Assembly (NCBI GenBank): GCA_020639095.1
Contig: JACKHH010000018.1
Span: forward strand, 1 to 64,000
Direction of reading: 5' to 3'
From: Phycisphaerales bacterium
GTDB taxonomy: Bacteria > Planctomycetota > Phycisphaerae > UBA1845
Length of the DNA stretch: 64,000 nucleotides
How positions within the stretch are numbered: position 1 is the stretch's first letter; each line of letters opens with the position of its first letter. The notes beneath the pieces were generated by a model that worked only from the letters and a program-made list of their open reading frames with translations, did not search any database and was not told the DNA's origin. The position numbers were made by a program, and so were the translations under genes. Below, one piece after another: positions 15,834 through 24,969 of this stretch.

Positions 15834-17783
15834 CTACCGGCTTCGCGTCAGCACCATGAACTGGTAGGGTTCCATGACCAGTTCAGCCGTTGCCGTGATG
15901 ATCTGGCCTGCGTTCAGGTCGATGACCGTCTTGAGTAAACCCATCTGCCGGAGTCTGCGGGCGTCCAGGCGTTGTTCGTGCTCGGAAAAGCTGGCGAGTA
16001 CCAGCACGCTGTGCTCGTCGTGATTCCGGAAATAACCGAAGACGTGTACGTTGCCGGTGTCGATGATCTGCGTTTCGGCACGCGTGAACGCGAGGTTCTG
16101 CTGCCGAAGCTGCGACAGCCGCAGGATGCCCTTATACACCCGGCCTGCAATCGTCTCCGGATCACGTCGCTCCTCGGCACGCTCCCAATCGAACGACGCG
16201 CGATGGACCCATCGGCTGTCGCCACGCTTGTCCGGGTCCTCCTCGTAGTCGTAGCGATTCAACATGGCGATCTCATCCCCCAAGTAAATCAGGGGGATGC
16301 CGCCAATGGTGAATAGAATGCCGTGCAGCAGGTGGATACGGCGAATGGCCAGCTCGACGTCGGCTTCGTTCTGCTCGTCGATGGCTTTCTCAAGTCCGCA
16401 CAACGAAGCGCAGGTGCCTGAGACGCGCGCTTTGCCCGTGACTGGGTCTTCCTGAAACGGCAGGCCGCGTGCAAAACTGCCGCCGAATTTCCCGGTGTAA
16501 AACGCGGTCAAGAAGCGGCGGTGGGCATCCGGATCGAAGCCAATGTGGGCGACATCCTCGTCGGCGAACGTCCAGCCAATATCGTCGTGGCAGCGTACGT
16601 AGTTGACCCAGGCGCAGTCCAGCGGAATGGCGAAGCGATGCTGCATCGTGTTCTGCAATGCGCGCACGTCGCGCGTGGCCAGCGCGTCCCACAACATCGC
16701 CATCAACTGCGGATTGTACGAAAGCTCGCACTCGCTGCCGCTGATGTACTTGCGCACCTCGTCGGGATGCACGATGGCTTCCGACTTGAAGACCATTGCC
16801 GGCGCGGCGATACGGGCGGCTGCGCGAAACGCCTGAATGAGCGTGTGCGCCTGCGGAAGATTCTGACAGGTCGTGCCCATCTCCTTCCAGAGGAACGCAA
16901 CAGCGTCGAGCCGGAGCACCTCAACACCCTGGTTCGCGAGGAAGAGCATCTCCTCCAGCATGCGCGCAAAAACCACCGGGTTCTCGTAGTTCAGATCGCA
17001 CTGGTAATTGTAGAACGTGGTCCACACCCACTTCTTCATCTGGCTGCGGTAGGTGAACGCACCGGGCCGGTCGTCGGGGAAGACTTCGATCATGCTCCGT
17101 TCGTAGGCGTCGGGGATCGTGCGGTCGGGGTAGATGCGATAGTAGTCCTGGAATTCCCCATCGCCCGCCCACGCCTTCTGCGCCCACTCGTGTTCGTCCG
17201 AGGTGTGGTTGCAGACGAAGTCGAGTACGAGTGAGATGCCGCGGTTGCGCATTTCGCTTGCGAGTTCCGCGAGTTGCGGCATGGTCCCCAGCTTTTCGTT
17301 CACCTCGCGGTAGCTGCTGACCGCGTAGCCGCCGTCGCTGTCGCCTTGGGGAACCTTGAAGAGCGGCATCAGGTGGAGGTAGCGGATGTCGAGTTCGGTA
17401 AGGTAGGGCAGTTGCTCGCGCAGACCTTGCAGATCGCCCGCGAACAGGTCGACGTAGCACATGGCGCCGATCATGCGGTGCGACTGGTACCAGTCGGGAT
17501 CGGCTTCGCGGAGCGCGTCGAGCGCTTTGAGCTCTCCAGGCCGGTCCATCCACATCTGCGCAACGGCGGTCAACACGCTCTCGAGGTGATAGAAGAAGTC
17601 GTACAACCTGCCGTACAGCGAGAACATGCGATCGAAGAGCACGGGGAAGTGTTCGCGGACGCGCGCGACGAAGTTGGCCCAGTCGACGTCATCGATCTGG
17701 CCGGCGAAGCGTGCTTCGATTCGCGGGAGCAGGCGTCGGAGGGTGGCATCGGCCTGTACTGCCGTTGCGGTCGGTTCGGGCAT
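15834..17783 (-). CDS. Amylosucrase (GH13)
   Basis: Amylosucrase builds alpha-1,4-glucan from sucrose, releasing fructose. The 649-residue length matches the family (about 636-650). The N-terminal helical domain (1-90) is present. The (beta/alpha)8 core shows 'LVLDFVCNHTSDEHEWA', the nucleophile Asp in 'EVLRLDAVAFLWKE' (about 294), the acid/base Glu in 'MVFKSEAIVHPDE' (about 333) and 'NYVRCHDDIGWTF' (about 400). The 'IPLIYLGDEIAMLN' strand near 500 leads to the C-terminal beta domain. GAGGAG precedes the ATG at 17783. It could serve sucrose use or storage glucan synthesis. No sucrose transporter or glycogen gene is adjacent. Confidence 0.85.
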   Translation of the reverse strand: MPEPTATAVQADATLRRLLPRIEARFAGQIDDVDWANFVARVREHFPVLFDRMFSLYGRLYDFFYHLESVLTAVAQMWMDRPGELKALDALREADPDWYQSHRMIGAMCYVDLFAGDLQGLREQLPYLTELDIRYLHLMPLFKVPQGDSDGGYAVSSYREVNEKLGTMPQLAELASEMRNRGISLVLDFVCNHTSDEHEWAQKAWAGDGEFQDYYRIYPDRTIPDAYERSMIEVFPDDRPGAFTYRSQMKKWVWTTFYNYQCDLNYENPVVFARMLEEMLFLANQGVEVLRLDAVAFLWKEMGTTCQNLPQAHTLIQAFRAAARIAAPAMVFKSEAIVHPDEVRKYISGSECELSYNPQLMAMLWDALATRDVRALQNTMQHRFAIPLDCAWVNYVRCHDDIGWTFADEDVAHIGFDPDAHRRFLTAFYTGKFGGSFARGLPFQEDPVTGKARVSGTCASLCGLEKAIDEQNEADVELAIRRIHLLHGILFTIGGIPLIYLGDEIAMLNRYDYEEDPDKRGDSRWVHRASFDWERAEERRDPETIAGRVYKGILRLSQLRQQNLAFTRAETQIIDTGNVHVFGYFRNHDEHSVLVLASFSEHEQRLDARRLRQMGLLKTVIDLNAGQIITATAELVMEPYQFMVLTRSR

Positions 17784-17937
17784 CGTTACTCCTCGATCAG
17801 GGATATATCACGCAACCCGTGACACATTAAGCCCGATGTGCCTCGCCTGCCACCCGGAGTCAGAATTGGGCATAGGGCCAGGGTTCTGCACGCGCGATGC
17901 GAACCACATGCCTGATTTCGTGGCATGCATGCAGGGC

Positions 17938-17972
17938 ACAAAAAAGCCCGGCGAGCATCACGCTCGCCGGGC
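17938..17972 (-). terminator. Rho-independent terminator of the 18009 gene
   Basis: An 11-base perfect stem, GCCCGGCGAGC (17946-17956) with GCTCGCCGGGC (17962-17972), is preceded on the plus strand by an A-run. On the minus strand this is a hairpin followed by T residues, 37 bases after the dockerin-like gene ends. Confidence 0.85.
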
Positions 17973-18008
17973 TCGTTGCTTGTGCAGATTGTGGAACCGG
18001 TGGCCGCT

Positions 18009-19178
18009 TTATTGCGGGCCGGTGATTTGTGGCTCGATCGCGACGAAGTCGGAATTCGTGAACGCGCCGCTTGCGTCGACGTCGTAGCGGTAGCACCCAT
18101 TCGTGGTCACGTCGTTGTTGAAACAACGCTGCATGGCGGCCATGTCGAACAGGTCGATGTCGTCGTCGTAGTCGATGTCAGCCACGGGCGTCGGCAGCGG
18201 TTCGAAGATGTCGATTTCCTTAATGACCGACGCGATGAAGGCCTTACGCGAACCGTCCAGGTCCTCCTCTTCCTGCATCGAGGACGTGCCGTTCGAGCAG
18301 GCGTCGCGGTACTCCGGCGACTCATTGTCGTAACCCTGCCAGGGATCCTGAAAAACTCCCGTGATGTTCGCGGCGCCGTAGAACACGATCCGCAGGTCCG
18401 TGCAGTCTTCGACGAGTATGTCGCTGTCGAAGTTGAGCACCTGCGTCAGCGAACCTTGCCAGATGTTGTCATTGAACATGCCGAACTCGCCGCTCTTCGC
18501 GCCGAGCACGACCGGGAAGAACTCCTCGTAGCCGACCAGGTTGGTCTCGATCGAGCCGTGAGCCGGGCAGATGCCGTCCAGGCAGTCACCCTGGCGAGCG
18601 TACACGTCGTAGTGCTGGAAGATGCGGCCATCGCGATTGTTGAAGTTGCCCGCGAACACGCGCAACTGGCCGATGTCGGTCGGGCTGCCAAAACCGTAAC
18701 GCACGACGAGCGAGGCGCGGCCATAGTCGCGCAGCACGCTCTGGCAGGCGGTTCCGGGAATACCATCGCTGAGTTCTTCAATGCCACCCCCCGGGCAACT
18801 CGGCGGCAGGCCGACGTAGAAGCCGTCGCTCGGCAGCAGGTCGATGACATTCAGGCAACCCAGGTTGCCGCCGCTGCTGTCCATCAACCACGAGTTCACG
18901 TTGTTGATCAGGTCGATCACACCACTGGTGTACGGCGCGATGCTGCTCTCATTCAGCGCCTGGCCGACCGGGAATTCCGAGGGAATGTTGAAACCGTTGC
19001 TGTTGGCGGTGAAGCCATTGACGAAGTCGGTGGTGCTGATCGGTTCGGAAAGGTCGCCGAAGTTTTCGGCGAGTTCGTCCCAGACGAGAATCTCACCGGA
19101 AACCGCCCCTTGCACCGGTGTCGATATCGCCCAGCCGCATGCAGCGCACACGCAGAGCAGCTTGCTTAGTGTTTTCAT
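18009..19178 (-). CDS. Secreted protein with shared beta-rich domain and dockerin-like C-terminus
   Basis: The 389-residue protein begins with a signal peptide (MKTLSKLLCVCAACGWAIS, cleavage after about VQG-A). The middle (about 130-320) contains 'GSPTDIGQLRVFAGNFNNRD', 'GRIFQHYDVYA' and 'SVIKEIDIFEP'; the same pattern occurs in the proteins at 21195 and 24970. The last 60 residues hold two Asp-rich EF-hand-like loops, 'DIDYDDDIDLFD' and 'DVDASGAFTNSD', typical of planctomycete dockerin-like tails. AGGAGGAAAG precedes ATG 19178 and a strong terminator follows. It is probably extracellular or surface-attached; the shared domain may bind a ligand or be structural. No catalytic residues are seen. 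Confidence 0.7.
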   Translation of the reverse strand: MKTLSKLLCVCAACGWAISTPVQGAVSGEILVWDELAENFGDLSEPISTTDFVNGFTANSNGFNIPSEFPVGQALNESSIAPYTSGVIDLINNVNSWLMDSSGGNLGCLNVIDLLPSDGFYVGLPPSCPGGGIEELSDGIPGTACQSVLRDYGRASLVVRYGFGSPTDIGQLRVFAGNFNNRDGRIFQHYDVYARQGDCLDGICPAHGSIETNLVGYEEFFPVVLGAKSGEFGMFNDNIWQGSLTQVLNFDSDILVEDCTDLRIVFYGAANITGVFQDPWQGYDNESPEYRDACSNGTSSMQEEEDLDGSRKAFIASVIKEIDIFEPLPTPVADIDYDDDIDLFDMAAMQRCFNNDVTTNGCYRYDVDASGAFTNSDFVAIEPQITGPQ

Positions 19179-19320
19179 CGGACTTCTTTCCTCCTCAGGA
19201 ACCCTGGTCGATTGTTGGAATCAGCGAACGCTCGTACTCCGTCTCTCGCCTGATCTTGCGGACAACCACCACCCCCGAAACGGCGACAGCCGCAACAAGC
19301 GTTGCGGCTGTTGGCCCCAC

Positions 19321-20232
19321 TTACCACCAATAGAGGTCGTTACCGAACGAGGTCGTTGCATTCAGTTTCAGGTTGATCGAAGCGGCTGTTCCGCTTCCGT
19401 TGAATACGTCCAGCAACTCGCGGTAATAGGTTGGTTTCTTCAATTCCACCGCGCCGTCGCCATACAGGACGTTGGCGCTGTCGACTCGCGGTTTCTTTGA
19501 GGAAGGTGTGGCGACGGAAGTCTGCCACCCTTCGCCGTGATTAACACGCCACTTTCCGCCCCCGCCCCAGTACATGACCATGTCCGCCATCAGGACCTTT
19601 CCGCTGCCGGAGTCCTTCTCAACAATGTTGTCGCGCTTGGCACGAATGTGGTCCTTCATGTCCTGCGTGGCGGAGAGCGCGTAGTTCATCTTCTTCTGTG
19701 GATTGTTGGCGACTTCATGGAATCCGCCGACATAGAAGTACGCGGACTGAATGTAGACGTCTTCGCTGACCTGTGCGCCGATGCCGGTGTAGTCGCCATT
19801 GGGATAATTCCCAGAGAGGATCTCCGCCTCCTGGCCGATCTGTTCGGGCTGGGCGAACGGGCAGAAGAACACCGGGGGAACACGCGTGCGTTCCGTGCGG
19901 TCGGCGTTGTAGTCGAGTCCACCGATGTGTTCCGCGATCGCCGAGATTACTGAGTAGGTCATAACGCCGGCAGCGCTGCGGTCCTTTCGAACGATAGGGT
20001 CATTCGAAGTGCCAAACGTATTCTGTGGAGGAACGCGATAATACTCCGCGGCGTAACTCGACAATGACAAGCCGATGTCGTGCATCTGCGCCGCGTCCTT
20101 GACGAGTTTCGCCTGTAGGCGTGCCTTCTTGAGCGACGGCAGAAGAATCGCGATGAGCAGCGCGATGATCGAAATCACCACGAGCAACTCAACGAGTGTG
20201 AAAGCACGATTGCGACGTTGGATGGTTTGCAT
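19321..20232 (-). CDS. Prepilin-type N-terminal cleavage/methylation protein (planctomycete pseudopilin-like)
   Basis: The 303-residue protein starts with a short basic leader and 'RAFTLVELLVVISIIALLIA', the type IV prepilin cleavage and methylation signal followed by a hydrophobic helix. The C-terminus has 'SANVLYGDGAVELKK', resembling the H-X9-DG region common in planctomycete members, though the His position appears not conserved. Such proteins are very numerous in Planctomycetota, and their role in pilus or secretion assemblies is not established. GAGGG precedes the ATG. It lies directly upstream of the dockerin-like gene on the same strand (142 bases apart). Confidence 0.85.
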   Translation of the reverse strand: MQTIQRRNRAFTLVELLVVISIIALLIAILLPSLKKARLQAKLVKDAAQMHDIGLSLSSYAAEYYRVPPQNTFGTSNDPIVRKDRSAAGVMTYSVISAIAEHIGGLDYNADRTERTRVPPVFFCPFAQPEQIGQEAEILSGNYPNGDYTGIGAQVSEDVYIQSAYFYVGGFHEVANNPQKKMNYALSATQDMKDHIRAKRDNIVEKDSGSGKVLMADMVMYWGGGGKWRVNHGEGWQTSVATPSSKKPRVDSANVLYGDGAVELKKPTYYRELLDVFNGSGTAASINLKLNATTSFGNDLYWW

Positions 20233-21194
20233 GTCCGACCCTCGTAAATCCCTTTCGGGTAATACAGAAATACTGGGTACTTGCGGCGGCGCGATGACGG
20301 GCGGTCAACCTGAATTGGCACGCGGGTACGTCACCGTGCAACTCTCACCTTATTATAGCCGGAAAAGCACCTGTTTCAATGAATCTATCGTCCGTAAACC
20401 ACGTTGGCGCATAGGATTAGCCGAATACTTTTGAGTGATTTCCACCATTTGAATCGCGTTTGTTCCGCGTTGCACCGGACCTCTCAGTCGCCCTTGCGGG
20501 TCGCCGGTGCGTCGGCGACAAGCACGCGACGGGCACGCACGGTTCGGGGGGCAGCGGGTGCCGGAGGGCTGCGTCCGCCTCAACCTGTCAGCGCGCCCGC
20601 CCGATAAGGTTCGCGGCGAATCGTAGCTGACACGTTTCTATCGGATCGGTTGCGGGCCCTAGCGTTCACTAAAGTGTGGCTGGCGCAGTCTGGAGTTGTG
20701 CGCTGCGCCGTTCCGCGCGCGCACGCGCACGTTTGATCGAAACCATTGCTATTGCGGACGCGGAGCGACCATCACGAGACGAATTCCCGGCGTATCTCGC
20801 CGGTTCCGTCGCCGGGCGTTGATGGGAGACATCTTCCATCGGCGAGAGGTGTGCAGGTTGTTTCACATCGGGTGCTGAACGGACGTTCGTGCCATCGTTC
20901 ACAACTGCGCGGCACGACCGGAAAAATGCTCATGATCGGGATAGTACTTAGCTTCCAAATTCAAATTGTGACGCGTTGTGTTCACGCACTTCATTCGTTT
21001 GATTCAGTTGATATCGCACTTGCGCCTCCGCTAAAATGCAATGCAGTAAAGCGGGAAAACGTAACCAACTGGTCATCGCACTCTCTCCGTATCGCGATGA
21101 ATCGACATTGGGTTTTCCCACTTGGGCAATCTCTCGGATGGCCGGGACATTGAAAACTCGGTTAGACTCGTGCATATCTAAGGAGGTATGGAAG
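20233..21194. other. Intergenic region without recognisable gene
   Basis: This gap of about 960 bases lies between the divergent prepilin-like and PEP-CTERM genes. It is less GC-rich in places (for example around 20345-20450 and 20940-21060), consistent with promoters in both directions. I find no convincing coding frame; short frames here lack ribosome-binding sites. No RNA gene was recognised by eye. Confidence 0.4.
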
Positions 21195-21962
21195 ATGAAA
21201 AAAGTGTTCATGTGCATGGCGTTGGTCGGCGCCTTGGCGGCCAGCGCGCAAGCGGGTTTCGTAACACCAGGCTACGGCTTGTCGGTGAGCCAGGGCGAAA
21301 CCGGTGATCTCGCGTATCCCGTCACCGCCGGCGACCTCATTTCCGGTATGATCGCAACGGAACTGCCTGGTGACCTGGGATGGCATCCGGCGAACACCGC
21401 TCCCGCTGATCAATTGCCCGCGTTTACAGACGATGTGCTCAACAGCGGTTTGGCGGGTCTGTTGAACGACAACAACCCCGGTGTTCCGGTGAAGCGCATT
21501 CAGTACGATCTGTCCGGCGCAACCGACATTGGCAAAATCAAGGTCTACTCGGGAAATGACGGCCGCGACGGTCGCGTGTTCCACACTTACACTGTCGAGT
21601 TCTCGACCGACAACGGTTCGAACTGGAGCACGCCGATTTATGTTCAGTCGCACGACTCGAACACGATCAACAACTCGGGTAACAACCAGTGGCGCGTCGT
21701 GTTGTCGGAGTTGACCAACCCATCGGGCAAGCTTGCAACGGCAGCCACCAACGTTCGCTTCGATTTCTACTCGGTGGACAACACCCAGGGTCAGATGCGC
21801 GATCCGTTTGACGGCGTGAACCCCTTCACCGGTTTTGATGACACGCTGACGGCTGCCTTCGTTTCGCCGCTGGTTTGGGAGATCGACGTTCTCGTTCCGG
21901 AACCCGGTACGATGGCGTTGCTGGCGTTCGGTGGTGTCGCGTTGCTGCGTCGCCGTCGCTAA
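21195..21962 (+). CDS. PEP-CTERM sorted secreted protein with the shared domain
   Basis: The 255-residue protein has a signal peptide (MKKVFMCMALVGALAASAQA) and a classic PEP-CTERM tail: 'VPEPGTMALLAFGGVALLRR' followed by Arg. PEP-CTERM proteins are processed by exosortase and delivered to the envelope or matrix. Between lie 'TAGDLISGMIATEL', 'GATDIGKIKVYSGNDGRDGR', 'VFHTYTVEFSTDNG', 'NVRFDFYSVDNTQGQMRDPF' and 'VWEIDVLVPEPG', which align with the proteins at 18009 and 24970. AGGAGG at 21181-21186 is 8 bases before ATG 21195. It is monocistronic. No exosortase gene is in the window. Confidence 0.85.
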   Translation: MKKVFMCMALVGALAASAQAGFVTPGYGLSVSQGETGDLAYPVTAGDLISGMIATELPGDLGWHPANTAPADQLPAFTDDVLNSGLAGLLNDNNPGVPVKRIQYDLSGATDIGKIKVYSGNDGRDGRVFHTYTVEFSTDNGSNWSTPIYVQSHDSNTINNSGNNQWRVVLSELTNPSGKLATAATNVRFDFYSVDNTQGQMRDPFDGVNPFTGFDDTLTAAFVSPLVWEIDVLVPEPGTMALLAFGGVALLRRRR

Positions 21963-22135
21963 GTTGTAACCTATGGTTTACCGGCGGTGCGCTGCGGCGC
22001 ATCGCGGTTCCTTCAGATGAGCCTTTGCATTGCAAGCCGCGGAGCGGGCCCACCGTTCCGCGGCTTGTTTGTCTGCACACTTCGCGATAAACCTGCCCGT
22101 AACAGTTCTCGCAGTCGTCAAGGAGGATCGATCCC

Positions 22136-24637
22136 GTGCGCACACCCACTTTGCTGACGTGTTTGGTTGCCGTGTTTTTCAGCGGTCGTTTGGCGGTCGC
22201 AGCCTCACCCGGTTGTTCGAGTGTCGCGGATGTCGGCGGGCACTTCGGGATGCACGGGCCCACGTTTTCGCATCAACTTCACGGGCAGGCGCCCAACAGG
22301 TGGGCGGAGGGCGAGGCGCTCTTCCACGTGCTCGAAGACAGCGGTGCCGGGTGGGCACGGCAGGACTTCTGGTGGTCGGTGGCGGAGCCTGAGCAGGGCA
22401 AGTTTCAGTGGGATGATTTCGATCGCGCGATAAACGCATACAACCGCCACGGCATCAAGCTCTTCGCCATCCTCTGTTACACGTCCGCATGGTCAAACGG
22501 CGTGTGCCCGCAGACCGACGAGGATCGCGCGCAGTTCGCCAACTACGTCTATGAGATGGTCAAACGCTACCGTGGAAAGGTTGGGGCTTGGGAAATCTGG
22601 AATGAGCCGAACATCCAGCCGTTCTGGTCGCCGCGGCCTGATCCGGAGCTGTACGCGAAACTGTTGATCGCCGCGTACGATGCCGCCAAGCGCGCCGATC
22701 CCGATTGTGTGGTGGTGGGCGGTGGTCTTGCGGGTCCCGATGCCGAATTCCTCGCGGGGATGTACCAACACGGCGCGCGCGGTCACTTCGACGTATTCAG
22801 CTACCACAACTACGGCCAGCAGCTTTCGATGGAGACGGAGTGGCCGTCCGTCGCGGCGCTGCGCAGCGTGATGGCCCAGAACGGCGATGGGGATAAACCC
22901 ATCTGGCAGACCGAGAACGGTTTCTTCACCGGGCCCGTGGGCATTTCGGAAGCGGAACAGGGCGCGTGGATCGTGCGCTACTCGATCGGCTTACTCGCGC
23001 TGGGCATCGAGAAGACGTTCCAGCTCACGCTGCACGACTGGACCGACGATCCGAAAACGCCTGACCTGAGCAGCTACCGCGGCATCACGCACGCAAACCT
23101 GACGCGCAAGCCGTCATTCGACGCCTATCGCACGATGTGTCGCAACCTGAACGGCAAGCGGCTGGTGGCGACGTTCGAGCCGGTACCCGGCATCTGCGGA
23201 TTCCTCTTCGAGCAGGCCGACGGCGACGAACGGATCGCGGTGTTCTGGCGGCAGCAGGCAGGACCAGCCGAGCCGGTGAAGCTTGATCTCGACGTCCCGG
23301 TGACGCTCGTCGAACAGATCGACGGCAATGGCGAGCGTTTGCGCAGCAATAGCGGCGTGTACGAACTCGCGATGGGCGCGGATCCGATCTACGTGCTGAA
23401 TCCCGGGCCCGCGATCGTGCGGCAGAAGCTCGTCCGTTGGCCGAATCCGGTGACGACCAAGCTCGCGCGGACGGCTGACGCGAAGCTCACCGTCAGCGTG
23501 GACAACCCCAGCGATCAGGAAACGTACTTCCTCTGCGAGCACGGCGAACTGCACGTCGTCGCGCCGAGCAGCAGCAACACGTTGACCGTTCCGCTCGATC
23601 TCGCGCATGCTGCCGTTGGCAGGCAAACAATCAAGTGGATGCTCGCGGAAGATACCACTGGGAAAAAGCCGATCGTTCGCGGCGTGCGGACGATCGAGGT
23701 GCGTTCGCCGTTTGACTTGCGGTTCGGTTCGCTGACGCACCTGAGCGAAGATCAGCCGACGCTGACCGCGGTCGTCGACAACAACAGCGATCAGCCGGCG
23801 CGCGTGATGGTACGTTTCCTTGCGGACGGCGAGCCGATGGGCAGTCCGCGACCGGTACTCCTCGCAGCCGATCGTGAGGCGACGGTTGAAGCGCCGTTCG
23901 ATCTCGCACGTGTCGCCTCCGGGCGTGCGGTACCGTTGTCCGTCGAGTTGCACGGCAATGATCTGCAATTGACCGCGTCGACCACGCGGATGCTCATCCG
24001 CTGCCCCGAGTCACCAGCCGGTGCGAAGGTGGACGGCGACGTGTCGGAGTGGCAGGGCGTTGCGCCGCAGCTATCGCGCGAGATGTTCCACTGGGCGTAC
24101 GTCAACGCACCGCAAGACCCAGCCCCCGGCGACCTCGCGGTGAGTGGCTGGGTGGGCCACGATGCCGAAGGTCTGCGCGTCGCGTTGATCGTCGAGGATG
24201 ATTCGATCAGCCTCGCCGAGGGCAGGGCGGTTTGGAATTGGGATTCCGTGCAGGTGGGCCTCGACCTCGCGTCCGACGCGGAACCGAAAGCGGGCTACGA
24301 CGCGAACGATCTGGAGATCGAACTCGCCCGCGGAGCCGATGGCAAGCTGTGGTGCTATCTCGGGCAGTGTCCCGCGGGTTGGCCGGTCGCGGACCTGGAG
24401 AGCAAGCTGGTCGCGGACGTCACCGTTGACGAGTCTGCCGGTCGCTACACGTACGAGCTGCTCATTCCGGCGTCGCTGCTGGTCTCGACGCTCGACCTCA
24501 AGCGCGACACCGTCCTGGGTTTTTCCATCATGGTCAACGACAACGACGCCGACGGCAGAGCGGGCTGGCTGGAACTCACCCCAGGCATCGGCATGGGCAA
24601 GCAGCCGGAGAACTTCGCGTGGCTGTGGCTGCGGTAG
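22136..24637 (+). CDS. Secreted glycoside hydrolase (clan A, GH39/GH5-like) with CBM9-like C-terminal domain
   Basis: This protein of about 833 residues starts at GTG, supported by AAGGAGG 9 bases upstream. A signal peptide (about 1-22) precedes a TIM-barrel-type domain with 'WEIWNEPNIQPFWSPRPDPE' near 155 (acid/base Glu) and 'IWQTENGFFTGP' near 255 (likely nucleophile Glu). The middle (about 390-620) reads as beta-sandwich modules. From about 625 the sequence 'KVDGDVSEWQG' through 'WNWDSVQVGLDLASD' to 'LLIPASLLVSTLDL' and 'GFSIMVNDNDADGRAGWLEL' matches CBM9-like carbohydrate-binding domains. The substrate is probably a plant or algal polysaccharide; exact specificity cannot be read. Confidence 0.75.
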   Translation: MRTPTLLTCLVAVFFSGRLAVAASPGCSSVADVGGHFGMHGPTFSHQLHGQAPNRWAEGEALFHVLEDSGAGWARQDFWWSVAEPEQGKFQWDDFDRAINAYNRHGIKLFAILCYTSAWSNGVCPQTDEDRAQFANYVYEMVKRYRGKVGAWEIWNEPNIQPFWSPRPDPELYAKLLIAAYDAAKRADPDCVVVGGGLAGPDAEFLAGMYQHGARGHFDVFSYHNYGQQLSMETEWPSVAALRSVMAQNGDGDKPIWQTENGFFTGPVGISEAEQGAWIVRYSIGLLALGIEKTFQLTLHDWTDDPKTPDLSSYRGITHANLTRKPSFDAYRTMCRNLNGKRLVATFEPVPGICGFLFEQADGDERIAVFWRQQAGPAEPVKLDLDVPVTLVEQIDGNGERLRSNSGVYELAMGADPIYVLNPGPAIVRQKLVRWPNPVTTKLARTADAKLTVSVDNPSDQETYFLCEHGELHVVAPSSSNTLTVPLDLAHAAVGRQTIKWMLAEDTTGKKPIVRGVRTIEVRSPFDLRFGSLTHLSEDQPTLTAVVDNNSDQPARVMVRFLADGEPMGSPRPVLLAADREATVEAPFDLARVASGRAVPLSVELHGNDLQLTASTTRMLIRCPESPAGAKVDGDVSEWQGVAPQLSREMFHWAYVNAPQDPAPGDLAVSGWVGHDAEGLRVALIVEDDSISLAEGRAVWNWDSVQVGLDLASDAEPKAGYDANDLEIELARGADGKLWCYLGQCPAGWPVADLESKLVADVTVDESAGRYTYELLIPASLLVSTLDLKRDTVLGFSIMVNDNDADGRAGWLELTPGIGMGKQPENFAWLWLR

Positions 24638-24660
24638 TGAGGTAGCGCCCTCGAAGTGAA

Positions 24661-24952
24661 TTGAACCACCAAGGCACAAAGGCACCAAGAACAGCATTTT
24701 GTAGTGTTGAATGACGAACGACGTCACGGGTGGCACGGACAAGCTCTGCTTGTCCGTGGTCATTCGTTTATTGCGCTCGGACGGAAACGTCGAGAAGGCG
24801 ACGAGGCTCCCAACTCGCGATTATCATACGAACGACGAACGCAATCCAGGATCGCCACTGACAAGCAAAGCTTGTCAGTGCCACCCTTGAGGGCGCGCAA
24901 ACAGGCACCCAACAAATCCGTTCTTGGTGCCTTTGTGCCTTGGTGGTTCAAA
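24661..24952. repeat. Element A copy 3 (~290 bp)
   Basis: The left end AACCACCAAGGCACAAAGGC and right end GCCTTTGTGCCTTGGTGGTT are inverse to each other. Internal hairpins GGACAAGCTCTGCTTGTCC and CTGACAAGCAAAGCTTGTCAG carry GGTGGCA and TGCCACC boxes, as in copy 1. It fills the gap between two convergent glycoside hydrolase genes. Confidence 0.85.
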
Positions 24953-24969
24953 CCCGTTGAAGACTTTCC

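Noticed and set aside
20669..20902. A 77-codon minus-strand frame in the long intergenic gap
   Set aside because: It has no ribosome-binding site, no recognisable features, and its composition matches random GC-rich sequence.
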